The notes under the pieces are model-generated. The model was not told the DNA's origin and made no database searches. It was given only the letters and a program-made list of their open reading frames with translations. The translations under genes were made by a program, and so were the position numbers. Below are positions 34,758 to 44,123 of a stretch of 46,600 nt of DNA, piece by piece (within the stretch, counting starts at the first letter, position 1; each line of letters starts with the position of its first letter). The DNA is from Candidatus Dormiibacterota bacterium (GTDB lineage: Bacteria; Chloroflexota; Dormibacteria; Aeolococcales; Bog-877): assembly GCA_027313505.1 (NCBI GenBank), contig DAHVDN010000024.1:1-46600 (forward strand), in the 5' to 3' direction.

Positions 34758-37265
34758 ATGATCCCCCTCCTCTTTCGCCGCGCGGCCCTGGCCCGGCTGG
34801 TGCTGGGCGTCCTTGCCCTGGCCCTCGGAGGTGGGGCGGTCCTGGGTATCCAGCTCGCCTCGTCGGCGCTGCAGAGGCAGTCACAGACCGCCATCAATCA
34901 ATCTGCCGGCACCGCCCAATACGACATCGTCCCCTTCAGTCGCCCCGGGTTCTCGGCTTCGGAGGTGGCCGCGGTGACCCGACTTTCGGCAGTGGCCGAG
35001 GCCGCCGTCCTGGCGCGTAAGGCGGATCTGGCGGAGCTCCCGTCAGGCGGCTACCGCCAGGTAGTGCTTGTCGAGGTGGGCTCCAGAGGGGTCGCCCTGA
35101 GGCCCCTTCCGCTGCTCCATGGATCTGCCCCCACCGGCCTCTTGCAGGTTGCGGTCAGTCAGTCGCTGAGCCCCGGGCTAATGCCCGCCACCGGTCAGCT
35201 GGCCGCCGGCTCGGTCTCTCTTGGGAGCCGCCTCGCCTTGACTGAGGCCCACGGCATACAGCGTTTCAAAGTGGTTGGGGTGGTGTCCGACTCGGGGCCC
35301 GGCGCCCCTTTCACCAACGACGCTGTGTACGTCACCCAGGCCGCGGCGCAGAGGCTCTTCAGCTCCGGCCTGGAGGTGACCGACATCGCGGTCAGGCTGA
35401 CCCCAGGCGCAACGCTCGCCCAGTTGATGGCGGAGCTGCCCCGGGCGCTGCACAGCGACTTCACCCTCAGCTCCCCTCGGGCGGTGCCCGGTGGGAACCC
35501 GGTCTCCGAGCTGCAGCCGCTCCTGGATGGCATCACCGCTCTCAGCCTGCTGCTGGCTCTGGCGCTCATCACCGCGACCTTCTCTGCGGTGGTCATCGAG
35601 CGGAGGCGCGAAATTGGGCTGGTACGGCTGGCAGGAGCCAGCCGCACCCTGATCTTTAGGAGCTTCGCCCGGGAGGCGCTGGCAGCCCCGTGCCTTGGCG
35701 CCGTCCTTGGTGTCGGCGTGGGGTATCTGCTGGCTGGAGCGCTGGTAGCCCTGTCCAACCCCACCGGCCAGAGCCCCTCCGCTAGCGTCGAGTTCCAATG
35801 GCCATGGACCTTGGGAGCGTTCTTCTTGGTTGTCGTGTTGGGCATGGCTGCGGCAGTGGCTCCCGCAGTCGAGGCCGCCTCAGTGAGCCCCCTGGATGCG
35901 GTGCGCCCGAGCCCGCGGCGCCCCCGAACCGGAATCCGGTGGTGGCTGGTCCTGATCCTGATCTTCGCCGCAGGGGCGGCCTACTCGTTCCTATTGGGTG
36001 GCGGAGTTGGGGTAGCGGTCGGGGCGGCGCTCGCGTACCTTTCGGTGTGCACGGCGCTCGCCTGGCTGGGCCCAGCGCTGGTGACGGGAATCGGGTCATT
36101 CGTCGGGGCTCTGCTGGCGGCTCCGGTCGCCGCCGTCTCAGCGAGGAGCCGATCGCATCCCGGAAGGACGGCCCTGGCGCTGGGCAGCCTCTTCGTCACT
36201 GTGGCGACCGCGGCGGGGCTGGCCGGGCTGTCGGCCGCGGCCCTCCAATCCGGTGGGAGCTGGGTCGACCATCTCTTCGTCGGAAACTACCTTGTGGTGA
36301 GCCCGACTCCCCAGAGCTTGACAATTGAGAGACAGGTGGTGGCAGCCACCAAGTCCGCGGCTGGGGGCCCCAGGGTGGGACAGGTCGCCCCGGTGCGCTT
36401 CATATCGGCGCGAATTGGACATGTTGCGGTGTCACTGGCTGCCAGCTCCCCGCAGGCGTACGCGGCCACCGGGGCGCTCCAGTTCGTTGAGGGGGCCAGG
36501 GGGGCAGCCATGAGCGGCCTCGGGCGGGGGTCGGAGGTGGTCGTCCCCCTGCAGCTCGCCCAGGAGCTGAGGGTGCGCCTGGGCGAGCGCCTCTTGGTGG
36601 TGACAAGCTCCGGAACCGCCAGCTTCAGAGTCGGCGGGGTGGTCCAGCACACCCTTCCAGGGCCATCAGGGATTGAGACCGTGCTGGTATCGCAGGCGGC
36701 GGCGGTCCACGACTTCGGCAGCCAGGCATCCGGTTTCGACCTGATCCAGATGGAGGTGACCGGTAAGGGAGCCGCCCACGCCGTGAACCTTGCGGGATTC
36801 CGCTACGGGATGGAGACAGAGAGCGTGGCCGCGGTGCGTCGTGGAGTCGACCTGGGAATCCAGCACGACATCGCGGCCATAGCCGCCCTGGCCCTGGTCG
36901 GGGTGGTGATCGCGATCCTGGCGGCGGTCAACACCGTGGTGCTGGAGACCAGAGAGGCGACTCGTGATCTGGCCCTGCTCCGAGTTGTAGGACTCAGCCG
37001 AGGGGCGGTGTCCAGGGCGGTGATCGGAGAGGCGGTGGCCACGGCCCTTGTCGGATGTGGCCTCGGAATAATCGGCGGAGTGGCGCTGATCTGGCCGGAG
37101 GTGAAGGCAGCTTCCTCTGCATCTCTTCCCCTGCCCTTTACGGTATCCGCGGTCAGCCTTGTGGCGCTGGGACTGGCCGCTGTCATAGCCCTGGTGCTGG
37201 CCGCGGCGGTGCCCGCTCGCCAGCTCGGCAACCTTGACCCCATGGCCGCCCTGGCGGTGGAGTGA
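34758..37265 (+). CDS. ABC transporter permease with two FtsX domains
   Basis: 835 aa: N-terminal helix, large exported domain (about 45-250), three helices of the first FtsX domain (EIGLVRLAGASRTLIFRSFAREAL), further central helices, a second exported domain (about 500-690) and the second FtsX domain (TRDLALLRVVGLSRGAVSRAVIGEAVATALVG), ending LGNLDPMAALAVE. This ABC3 layout acts mechanically on lipoproteins, lipids or exported substrates rather than by classical import. Pairs with the ATPase 15 bp upstream. No substrate can be given. Confidence 0.9.
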   Translation: MIPLLFRRAALARLVLGVLALALGGGAVLGIQLASSALQRQSQTAINQSAGTAQYDIVPFSRPGFSASEVAAVTRLSAVAEAAVLARKADLAELPSGGYRQVVLVEVGSRGVALRPLPLLHGSAPTGLLQVAVSQSLSPGLMPATGQLAAGSVSLGSRLALTEAHGIQRFKVVGVVSDSGPGAPFTNDAVYVTQAAAQRLFSSGLEVTDIAVRLTPGATLAQLMAELPRALHSDFTLSSPRAVPGGNPVSELQPLLDGITALSLLLALALITATFSAVVIERRREIGLVRLAGASRTLIFRSFAREALAAPCLGAVLGVGVGYLLAGALVALSNPTGQSPSASVEFQWPWTLGAFFLVVVLGMAAAVAPAVEAASVSPLDAVRPSPRRPRTGIRWWLVLILIFAAGAAYSFLLGGGVGVAVGAALAYLSVCTALAWLGPALVTGIGSFVGALLAAPVAAVSARSRSHPGRTALALGSLFVTVATAAGLAGLSAAALQSGGSWVDHLFVGNYLVVSPTPQSLTIERQVVAATKSAAGGPRVGQVAPVRFISARIGHVAVSLAASSPQAYAATGALQFVEGARGAAMSGLGRGSEVVVPLQLAQELRVRLGERLLVVTSSGTASFRVGGVVQHTLPGPSGIETVLVSQAAAVHDFGSQASGFDLIQMEVTGKGAAHAVNLAGFRYGMETESVAAVRRGVDLGIQHDIAAIAALALVGVVIAILAAVNTVVLETREATRDLALLRVVGLSRGAVSRAVIGEAVATALVGCGLGIIGGVALIWPEVKAASSASLPLPFTVSAVSLVALGLAAVIALVLAAAVPARQLGNLDPMAALAVE

Positions 37266-37272
37266 GGGGGAG

Positions 37273-38742
37273 GTGACCTCCACTCCGGGTTCTGTTCGCC
37301 TGGAGGAGCTGCTCGACCGCCGCAGCCGGCGGCTGCGGACCTGGGTGGTGGGGCTCTCGGTGGGCAGCAGTCTGGGCCTGGCGGTATTTGCGCTCACCCG
37401 ATTCTTCCCGGCCCAGCCGTATGGGTTGGCCGATGACTTTCGGGTCTTCTACTCGGCTGCCCGGATGGTCGCCGCCGGTCACAACCCCTACCGGCTGGGA
37501 CCGCTCCAGGCGGTGGAGCAGACGGTGGCACACTACCCGTCCTTACAGCCTGCTCTGGACAGGTTCCCATACCTACCGATAACGGCGACGATCCTGGAGC
37601 CGCTGACCAAGCTCCCGTTCTGGGCTGCCTACGCTCTCTTCACCGTCCTTGGAGTTGGCCTTTTGCTCTTCACCCTGGCGTTGCTGGCGCGGGACCTGGG
37701 CTGGTCTCGGACTTTCGTCCTGGGGCTCACGGTGCTGGTCTCATGGATCGCTCTGCTGGGGTTCACCGCCGGCCAGTTCGACGCTCTCATGTTCGCGGTG
37801 GTGGCGGGAGCGATGCTGCTGTGCTGGCATGACCGGCCGCTGGCGGCGGGTCTGGTGATGGGGTTGATCTGGGTGAAGCCCGACCTGCTGTGGCCAGCAC
37901 CCATATTCATGTTTCTGGCTCTCTTCGAGAAGCCCCGCAGGGCGGCCTGGTTTGCTGGAGGCTGGATCCTGACCTCCACCCTTTGTCTCTTGGCCAGCTC
38001 GCGGCTGCTCACCTCCTGGGGACATGCGCTTCACAGCTTCGCCAGCGGGGTCGGGGGCTTGCAGCCCGATCTGGCTGGCCTCCCGGGACTCCTTGGTGCA
38101 GCCCCTGCCGGGCTCCATCTGGGCACCGGAGTGCTGGCACCAGGGAGCCTGGCTGTCATGGTGGCGGCCGTCATCGCCATGGGGGTCTTCGGCGCTTGGA
38201 TGATGCTCTCTGCGGATTGGAGCCGGGTGAGCCCGGTCGGTCGGATCTCCTGGGGGGTGGGGCTCCCAATTGCCATCTGGTTGGTGGCGACTCCGTACGC
38301 GCACCCCAACGACGACCTGCTGCTGCTGCCCCTGTTCATGCTGACAGTGGGCCGGGACGCCCGCCGCGTTCACGGCCTCGGACTGGCGCTGGCAATCTTG
38401 GTCACCCTCTGGATTCTTCTCATCTGGCCGGCCGGGGTTATTCCATGGGCCCTGGGTCTGGCGGTGATGGCGCTGGTGGGCCTGGGACTTTGGCGCAGGC
38501 GGACCGATATCCGCCTTACAGGGTTCGGGGCGGGACTGTGCCTGCTGGGCCTGGCGATGCTTCCGGCCGTCTGGCCGTTCCACCTGCTGAAGGTGGGGCT
38601 CACCCCGATAGCGGTCCTGTTGCTGGTGGTGGAAGGGTCCAGAACCTGCTGGATGGAGGTGGGTGGCGCGGGTACCGGGCCGGCGTACTTCCCGGACCAT
38701 CTGGCGGAGTCGGCGGTTGCCCATTCGCCCGCCGGGGGATAA
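37273..38742 (+). CDS. GT87-like (DUF2029) membrane glycosyltransferase
   Basis: 489 aa with about ten to eleven membrane helices. The first exported loop contains LADDFRVFYSAARMVAAGHNPYRLGPL, the DF...YYxAA...G.xPY signature of the DUF2029/GT87 family, whose members such as PimE are polyprenyl-phosphomannose-dependent mannosyltransferases. A later loop has WVKPDLLWPAP and TPYAHPNDDLLLLPL, also usual for the family. GTG 37273 just after the FtsX stop is the likely start. Could use a lipid-linked sugar made by the GT2 at 18204. Confidence 0.8.
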   Translation: MTSTPGSVRLEELLDRRSRRLRTWVVGLSVGSSLGLAVFALTRFFPAQPYGLADDFRVFYSAARMVAAGHNPYRLGPLQAVEQTVAHYPSLQPALDRFPYLPITATILEPLTKLPFWAAYALFTVLGVGLLLFTLALLARDLGWSRTFVLGLTVLVSWIALLGFTAGQFDALMFAVVAGAMLLCWHDRPLAAGLVMGLIWVKPDLLWPAPIFMFLALFEKPRRAAWFAGGWILTSTLCLLASSRLLTSWGHALHSFASGVGGLQPDLAGLPGLLGAAPAGLHLGTGVLAPGSLAVMVAAVIAMGVFGAWMMLSADWSRVSPVGRISWGVGLPIAIWLVATPYAHPNDDLLLLPLFMLTVGRDARRVHGLGLALAILVTLWILLIWPAGVIPWALGLAVMALVGLGLWRRRTDIRLTGFGAGLCLLGLAMLPAVWPFHLLKVGLTPIAVLLLVVEGSRTCWMEVGGAGTGPAYFPDHLAESAVAHSPAGG

Positions 38743-38743
38743 T
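38717..38743 (+). promoter_or_regulatory. Possible secA promoter
   Basis: GATAAT (38738-38743) lies at the very end of the GT87-like gene with TTGCCC (38717-38722) upstream, spacer 15 bp. Transcription would begin within about two bases of the secA ATG at 38752, so the mRNA would be nearly leaderless; no good ribosome site is visible. Confidence 0.35.
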
Positions 38744-38751
38744 CGCAGGCG

Positions 38752-41436
38752 ATGAGTGTCCTGACCAGGATTTACGACCCGACCAAGCGTGAGCTCAAAA
38801 GCCACTGGAGAACGGTGGCCAGGATGGCCGAGATGGAGGAGGGGCTGAAGACCCTGACCGACTCCGACCTTCTCGCCAAGACCGCTGAGTTCCGCTCCAG
38901 GCTGGAGGAGGGAGAGACGCTCGACGACCTCCTGGCCGAGGCCTTCGCGGTGGCGCGGGAGGCTGCCCGGCGCACGCTGGGAATGCGGCCCTTCGATGTT
39001 CAGTGCGTCGGAGGAATCGTCCTCCACCAGGGCAAGATCGCCGAAATGAAGACCGGCGAAGGTAAGACCCTGGTGGCGGCACTGCCCCTCTACCTCAATG
39101 CCCTCACCGGGCGGGGCTGCTTCCTGGTCACGGTCAACGACTTTCTGGCACGCCGAGATGCCGGCTGGAACGCTCCCATGTTCCACGCTCTGGGCATGAA
39201 GGTGGGGGTGATAATCCCGGAGCTCTCCTTCCTGTACGACCCCGAGTATGTCGATGAGAACCATCCCGACCCGCGGCTTCGGCACCTGCGCCCGGTGGAG
39301 CGCCAGGAGGCCTACCACGCGGACATCGTGTACGCCACCAACAACGAGATGGGCTTCGACTATTTGCGGGACAACCTGGCGCGCGCCAAGGAGTACAAGG
39401 TCCAGCGCGATAGGTACTTCGCGATCGTGGACGAGGTTGACTCGATCCTGATCGATGAAGCCAGGACGCCTCTCATCATCAGCGGGATGGGGGAGGAGTC
39501 CACCGAGAAGTACTACCAGTACGCGGGCCTCATCCGCCAGCTCAAGGCGGAGACCGATTACACCATCGACGAGAAGACCAAGTCTGGCAGCCTCACCGAG
39601 GAGGGGATCGACAAGATCGAGCGGATGACCGGGATCTCCGACATCTACGGAATCGAGCATGTGGAGGAGGCCCACCAGATCAACCAGGCGCTGAAGGCTA
39701 ACGCCCTCTACATGGTCGACCGGGACTACATCGTGAAGGATGGCGAGGTCGTGATCGTCGACGAGTTCACCGGGCGGACCATGCCCGGCCGGCGCTGGAG
39801 CGACGGCCTCCACCAGGCCATAGAGGCCAAGGAGGGGGTGAGGGTGCAGCAGGAGCAGCGGACCCTTGCGACCGTCACCTTTCAGAACTACTTTCGCACC
39901 TTCGAGGTCCTGGCGGGCATGACCGGAACCGCGCTCACGGAGGCGGAGGAGTTCCACAAGATCTACCACCTGGAGGTGGTTCCCATCCCCACCAACCGGC
40001 CGATGGTGCGGCTGGACCGCGCCGACCTGATCTTCCGCAGCGAGGATTCCAAGTACAAGGCGATAGCCGAGGAGATAGAGGAGCGCTACCAGAAGGGCCA
40101 GCCGGTCCTGGTGGGAACGGTCTCGATCGAGAAGAGTGAGCGGCTGTCGCGGGCGCTCGAGAAGCGCGGAGTCCCCCACGAGGTTCTGAACGCCAAACAG
40201 CACGAGCGGGAGGCGGAGATCGTGGCCGGGGCCGGACAGCGCGAGGCGGTCACGATCGCCACCAACATGGCAGGGCGCGGCACCGACATCGTTCTCGGAG
40301 AGGGTGTCCCCGATCTGGGAGGGCTGTACATCATCGGCACCGAGCGCCACGAGTCGCGGCGGATTGACAACCAGCTGCGCGGTCGGGCCGGACGCCAGGG
40401 CGATCCCGGCGAGACCCGCTTCTTCCTCTCCTTCGAGGACGACCTGATGCGGGTCTTCGGTGGCGACAGGATGCGCGGATTGATGGGCCATCTGGGACTG
40501 GACGAGGACACCCCGATCGAGTCCGGGATGGTCAGCCGGCAGATTGAAGGGGCGCAGTCCCGGGTCGAGGGCTTCAACTTTGACAACCGCCGCTACGTGG
40601 TCGAGTTCGACGACGTGGTGAACCGGCAGCGCGAGATCATCTACCAGGAGCGAGACCGCATCCTGGAGGGGATCGACACCAGGGCCAATCTCAGCGAGTG
40701 GATCGCGGACGTGGTCCGCGAGCTGGTCGACCTGCACTGTCATGGAAGGCACAAGCAGGAGTGGGAGCTCGAAGCCCTCTGGGAGCGGCTGAGGTTCATA
40801 GTTCCCTTCCCGCCGGCGGAGGAGGTGGAGCTGGAGCAGCTCGGTGACACGCCGGCTGAGGTCACGGAGACCGTCATCCTGGAGGCGGAGCGACTCTACA
40901 CCGAACGGGAGAAGACCTACTCCCCGGAGATTGTGAGGCAGGTGGAGGTGCAGTTGATGCTCGGCCTCATCGACGAGCGCTGGGCAGACTACCTGACCAC
41001 CTTGGAGCACTTAAAGGACAACATCCGCTGGCAGTCACTGGGCCAGCGAGACCCTCTGGTGGAGTTCAAGGCGGAGGCGTTCTCCGCCTTCCAGGGATTC
41101 CAGGAGTCGCTGAAGCAGGAGATCGTCCGCTATTTGTTCCACTCGCAGATCCAGGTGGACCCGGTGCCGGCGCAACCCTTAGAGGGGATCGCCACCCATC
41201 CAGATGCGGGTTCGGTCCTGGACGGCTCTGGGCCCTCCGCGTCTCCAGATGCGGGCGGGCCATCGAGAGATCCCGAGCAACGTCCAGCTCCGCCTGCTGT
41301 GGGCCAGGGACCGACGGCGGGTCCGGCCCGCGCTGCCGGTTCTCCCAGCGGTGGTTTTCCTGCTGTGAGCAGGAATGCATTTTGTCCCTGCGGTTCTGGA
41401 AAAAAGTACAAGCGATGCCATGGGGCGACCGCCTAG
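38752..41436 (+). CDS. secA: Preprotein translocase ATPase SecA
   Basis: 894 aa motor of the Sec pathway. Walker A MKTGEGKTLVAALP, the DEAD-like VDEVDSILIDEARTPLIISG, preprotein cross-linking domain, NMAGRGTDIVLGEG, QLRGRAGRQGDPG and the helical scaffold/wing are all present. The C-terminus ends with a zinc-binding SEC-C motif, CPCGSGKKYKRCHG (C878, C880, C889, H890), after a Pro/Gly/Ser-rich linker. Full length and apparently intact. Confidence 0.97.
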   Translation: MSVLTRIYDPTKRELKSHWRTVARMAEMEEGLKTLTDSDLLAKTAEFRSRLEEGETLDDLLAEAFAVAREAARRTLGMRPFDVQCVGGIVLHQGKIAEMKTGEGKTLVAALPLYLNALTGRGCFLVTVNDFLARRDAGWNAPMFHALGMKVGVIIPELSFLYDPEYVDENHPDPRLRHLRPVERQEAYHADIVYATNNEMGFDYLRDNLARAKEYKVQRDRYFAIVDEVDSILIDEARTPLIISGMGEESTEKYYQYAGLIRQLKAETDYTIDEKTKSGSLTEEGIDKIERMTGISDIYGIEHVEEAHQINQALKANALYMVDRDYIVKDGEVVIVDEFTGRTMPGRRWSDGLHQAIEAKEGVRVQQEQRTLATVTFQNYFRTFEVLAGMTGTALTEAEEFHKIYHLEVVPIPTNRPMVRLDRADLIFRSEDSKYKAIAEEIEERYQKGQPVLVGTVSIEKSERLSRALEKRGVPHEVLNAKQHEREAEIVAGAGQREAVTIATNMAGRGTDIVLGEGVPDLGGLYIIGTERHESRRIDNQLRGRAGRQGDPGETRFFLSFEDDLMRVFGGDRMRGLMGHLGLDEDTPIESGMVSRQIEGAQSRVEGFNFDNRRYVVEFDDVVNRQREIIYQERDRILEGIDTRANLSEWIADVVRELVDLHCHGRHKQEWELEALWERLRFIVPFPPAEEVELEQLGDTPAEVTETVILEAERLYTEREKTYSPEIVRQVEVQLMLGLIDERWADYLTTLEHLKDNIRWQSLGQRDPLVEFKAEAFSAFQGFQESLKQEIVRYLFHSQIQVDPVPAQPLEGIATHPDAGSVLDGSGPSASPDAGGPSRDPEQRPAPPAVGQGPTAGPARAAGSPSGGFPAVSRNAFCPCGSGKKYKRCHGATA

Positions 41437-41529
41437 GGACAGCCATCATCCGCCTTCGCCCCTCTGAGCGTCAGTTGGCGTAACGCCGGGCGTGGTCCGG
41501 TGGGCGCGCTACGAGGGGATGGGCTAAGG
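41437..41529. other. Convergent gap between secA and the membrane-protein gene
   Basis: 93 bp between two gene ends. It holds small inverted repeats, GGCGTAACGCC (41477 region) and GCTAAGGTTAGC (41523 region), but no hairpin with a T-run. Any terminator here is weak. Confidence 0.3.
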
Positions 41530-43368
41530 TTAGCTCCCGGAAGTTACCGAGCTCCAGATCGCGAAGCCACCGGCCCATTCCGGCCCACGTCCCAAAAGAT
41601 GGGTCAAGTAGCGCACCAGCTCTGACTGGAATGGGGTCGGCCCCACCGCCACAGCGCTGACGCCCAGGTTTCTTAGCTCATAGGCGCGAGCCGCACTGCT
41701 GCCGTTGGAGAGCGACTGTGACGCGCCCTGCCCGATCTCCGTGAGCTGGGAGACAACGGTCGGCCCGACCAGGTTCACCGAGGATTCTCCGTGCAATCCC
41801 CGATGAATAAGGTAGCCCCAGGGAAGCTGGACTCTGAAGCCCGAGAGCGCTTGCCACAACATCGCGTTGTCGTTGGCGATGGTGGCGACCGGCAGCATGG
41901 CCACAACCTCTCCGGGGTGGAAATGGCCGGATAGGGTGGAGGTCAGGCGATTGGGGACCGTGACCGGGACGCTGTTGGCCGGGATGGGAATCAGCGGAAT
42001 GACGGCGGCCAGTGCCAGTCCAATGGCAACAGCCCGCCACTTCCAGCCGGTGCGTAGGCGCCAGATATGGTCCAGGAAGAGGCCAACCAGCAAGGCGGCG
42101 CCCAGGAAGACGTAGAGCGCGAGTCGATCTGGAAGGGCATCTCGAAGGAGCGGGATGCTGCCGACCAAGGCCCATGGCAGGCGGATGCCGGTGCTCGCGC
42201 CGCCTACGTGGAGGTTGGGCCCCAGCGAGAGGACGGCGATGGTCCCGATCAAAACGGCGAGTAGGCACACCCAGCGCTGGCGGCGGAGCACGAACAGCGA
42301 CACGGCCATCAGGGCGATGAGCGGAATTCCGAGGTAGGCATCGTGTTCAGAGAAGCCGCCGGTGAACTTGGTGGCCAGTGCGACGGCAGAAGAGGGGGCA
42401 AGGAGTTGCTGCTGCGTCGGCACGACCCAGCCGAGGAGGTCTCCAACAAAGCTCGCGGGAGGGTGAATCGTGGTGCCCTGCAGTGGGCTCGGGCCGAAGA
42501 ACTGAAAAGCAAGTGGGATGGCCCCGAGGACAGCGAAGACCCCGGCTCCGACCCCGAGAGCGGCCAGCGCAGACCGCCAGCGACGGGCCAACTGGCTGGG
42601 CCAGCCGGCCACGACCAGGATCGTGGCCAGCAGCGCGACCAGGATCTCGGTCAGCAGCAGTTCCTCGCCGATGAGCAGTTGGACTGTTGCGATGACGCCC
42701 AGGAAAAGCCCCAGCTTCCAGTACGCATAGCGTTGGCGCACCAGGGCTTCATCCAGACAGATGAGCAGGAGCGGCGGGGTGAATGCAGTGACAAGAGTGA
42801 GGTGAGAGCCCGAAGCCTGGACCATCATGAAGGGTGAAAATCCATACAAGGTTCCGACAAGGAATGAGATCCACCAGGTCTGGATGTAGCGGCGGGCTGC
42901 CAGATAGGCCGTCCATGCGGAAGCGGCCAACGCCAGTACGCCCATGATGTTGTAGGCCGCGACAGGCCCGACCGTTGCTGTGAAGGGCCAGGCGATAACC
43001 CCAAGGAAGGGGGTGGAGTTGTTCCACATCAGGTTCACCTGCAGCGGGTGATCCAGATAGCTGGTCAAGAGCGGGTTCAGATGGTGGGTGAGTGCAAATG
43101 GAAGCCAAGCCAGAAACCACACATGCTGAACGGCGTCGGCGGAACCGCCGATGAGGCGGGATGTCGCGTTAGTCAGTGCACCGGCGCCAAGGAGGCCGGC
43201 GACGGCGAGGTACACGCCTGCCGTAGCACCCGGCGGAATCCCATGGCTACTCCGGTCGGGGTGCCTTCCGCGATCGTTCAGTGCCTGCGAAGTGCCGGAC
43301 TCAGGGTGGCCCCTGACATCCGTAGCCGGAAGCATGGAACTGTGAGGCTCGGCGCCCGGTCGCATCAC
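41530..43368 (-). CDS. Large polytopic membrane protein, putative GT-C-like
   Basis: 612 aa, about eleven to twelve membrane helices and an exported C-terminal domain. The first loop has GGSADAVQHVWFLAWLPFAL with HPLQVNLMWNNSTPFLG, and later YGFSPFMMVQASGSHLTLV. Proteins of this sort are common in Actinomycetota and Chloroflexota and resemble GT-C transferases, but no established family is recognised. GTG 43368 or ATG 43365 may be used; the first 40 residues are hydrophilic, so the true start might be ATG codon 12. It borders the insertion-sequence region and appears intact. Confidence 0.65.
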   Translation of the reverse strand: MMRPGAEPHSSMLPATDVRGHPESGTSQALNDRGRHPDRSSHGIPPGATAGVYLAVAGLLGAGALTNATSRLIGGSADAVQHVWFLAWLPFALTHHLNPLLTSYLDHPLQVNLMWNNSTPFLGVIAWPFTATVGPVAAYNIMGVLALAASAWTAYLAARRYIQTWWISFLVGTLYGFSPFMMVQASGSHLTLVTAFTPPLLLICLDEALVRQRYAYWKLGLFLGVIATVQLLIGEELLLTEILVALLATILVVAGWPSQLARRWRSALAALGVGAGVFAVLGAIPLAFQFFGPSPLQGTTIHPPASFVGDLLGWVVPTQQQLLAPSSAVALATKFTGGFSEHDAYLGIPLIALMAVSLFVLRRQRWVCLLAVLIGTIAVLSLGPNLHVGGASTGIRLPWALVGSIPLLRDALPDRLALYVFLGAALLVGLFLDHIWRLRTGWKWRAVAIGLALAAVIPLIPIPANSVPVTVPNRLTSTLSGHFHPGEVVAMLPVATIANDNAMLWQALSGFRVQLPWGYLIHRGLHGESSVNLVGPTVVSQLTEIGQGASQSLSNGSSAARAYELRNLGVSAVAVGPTPFQSELVRYLTHLLGRGPEWAGGFAIWSSVTSGS

Positions 43369-44123
43369 CGCGCGCTCGCGATTATGGAGGCAGCGAGGGC
43401 TAGCGGCCGGTCAGATGGTGGATGCTTGATATGGACTCTCTGCGCCACACGCGCGCTGGCGTCGCCGTCGTAGGGGTCCGGATCCTCGAAAGTCTGGTAA
43501 GGCGACATGGCGCGCGGACTTGAGTTGCTGTTTCCTGTACGGCATTCAGCACCTTGCGATTCCTGCAGAGCTGCCCGATGACTTGGCGCCGCTGAACGTT
43601 TCAACCCGAGTCGTCGCCCATGGTTGAACATTGCATTGGGGAGGACGCTCGCATGATGGGATCCGGAAGTGCTTCTAGGGACAGCTAGCTTTCTTCGCCA
43701 CCTTCCGCCTGTCCCCCCGGCGCCGCAGCCGGTGGCAGCCGGGATCACACATCCGGTTGTTCTCCGCGGGAAGCGACGGCAGATACTGGGGACCGAAGGC
43801 GCTGGCACTTGCTATTCCCATGCGCCCGGCAGGAGTCCGATCTGCAATCTCACTTCGTGACCAGTCTGACGAAGATAAGCATGCCCCAGATCCTAACTGT
43901 GCCGTGCTGTGTCTAAGACATTGGTACCCAATTGTCACTACACGTCCCCGAGCGTGATCTACGCTAGAGTCCAACGCCTCAGCGCCCTACACTCGCTGGT
44001 CGGTGAGCCTCCGGGGCACGGACACACGAGATGAGGAGGAGGCCAAACGGCGCCACTTGTCACCTACACGACCCGACACCGAGTTAAAACGGTTGCGCCC
44101 ACGTCGGAGGAGGACCAGACGGT
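43369..44123. other. 755-bp stretch without a recognisable gene
   Basis: Short open frames occur on both strands but none shows a family motif, a good ribosome site or the codon pattern of the neighbours. A minus-strand frame at 43675-43974 ends with MCDPGCHRLRRRGDRRK, which looks like a Cys/His basic tail but is not assignable. A plausible -35 (TTGTCA, 43934 region) without a good -10 lies at the right. The region is likely a scar between the chromosomal backbone and the insertion sequences. Confidence 0.45.

Noticed and set aside
37741-41010. 1089-codon open frame antisense to secA and the GT87-like gene
   Set aside because: It mirrors strongly conserved secA codons on the other strand; no family motif, no ribosome site. 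Such long antisense frames are usual at high GC.
43365-43808. 147-codon minus-strand frame beside the membrane-protein gene
   Set aside because: No motif, no ribosome site and composition unlike neighbouring genes.
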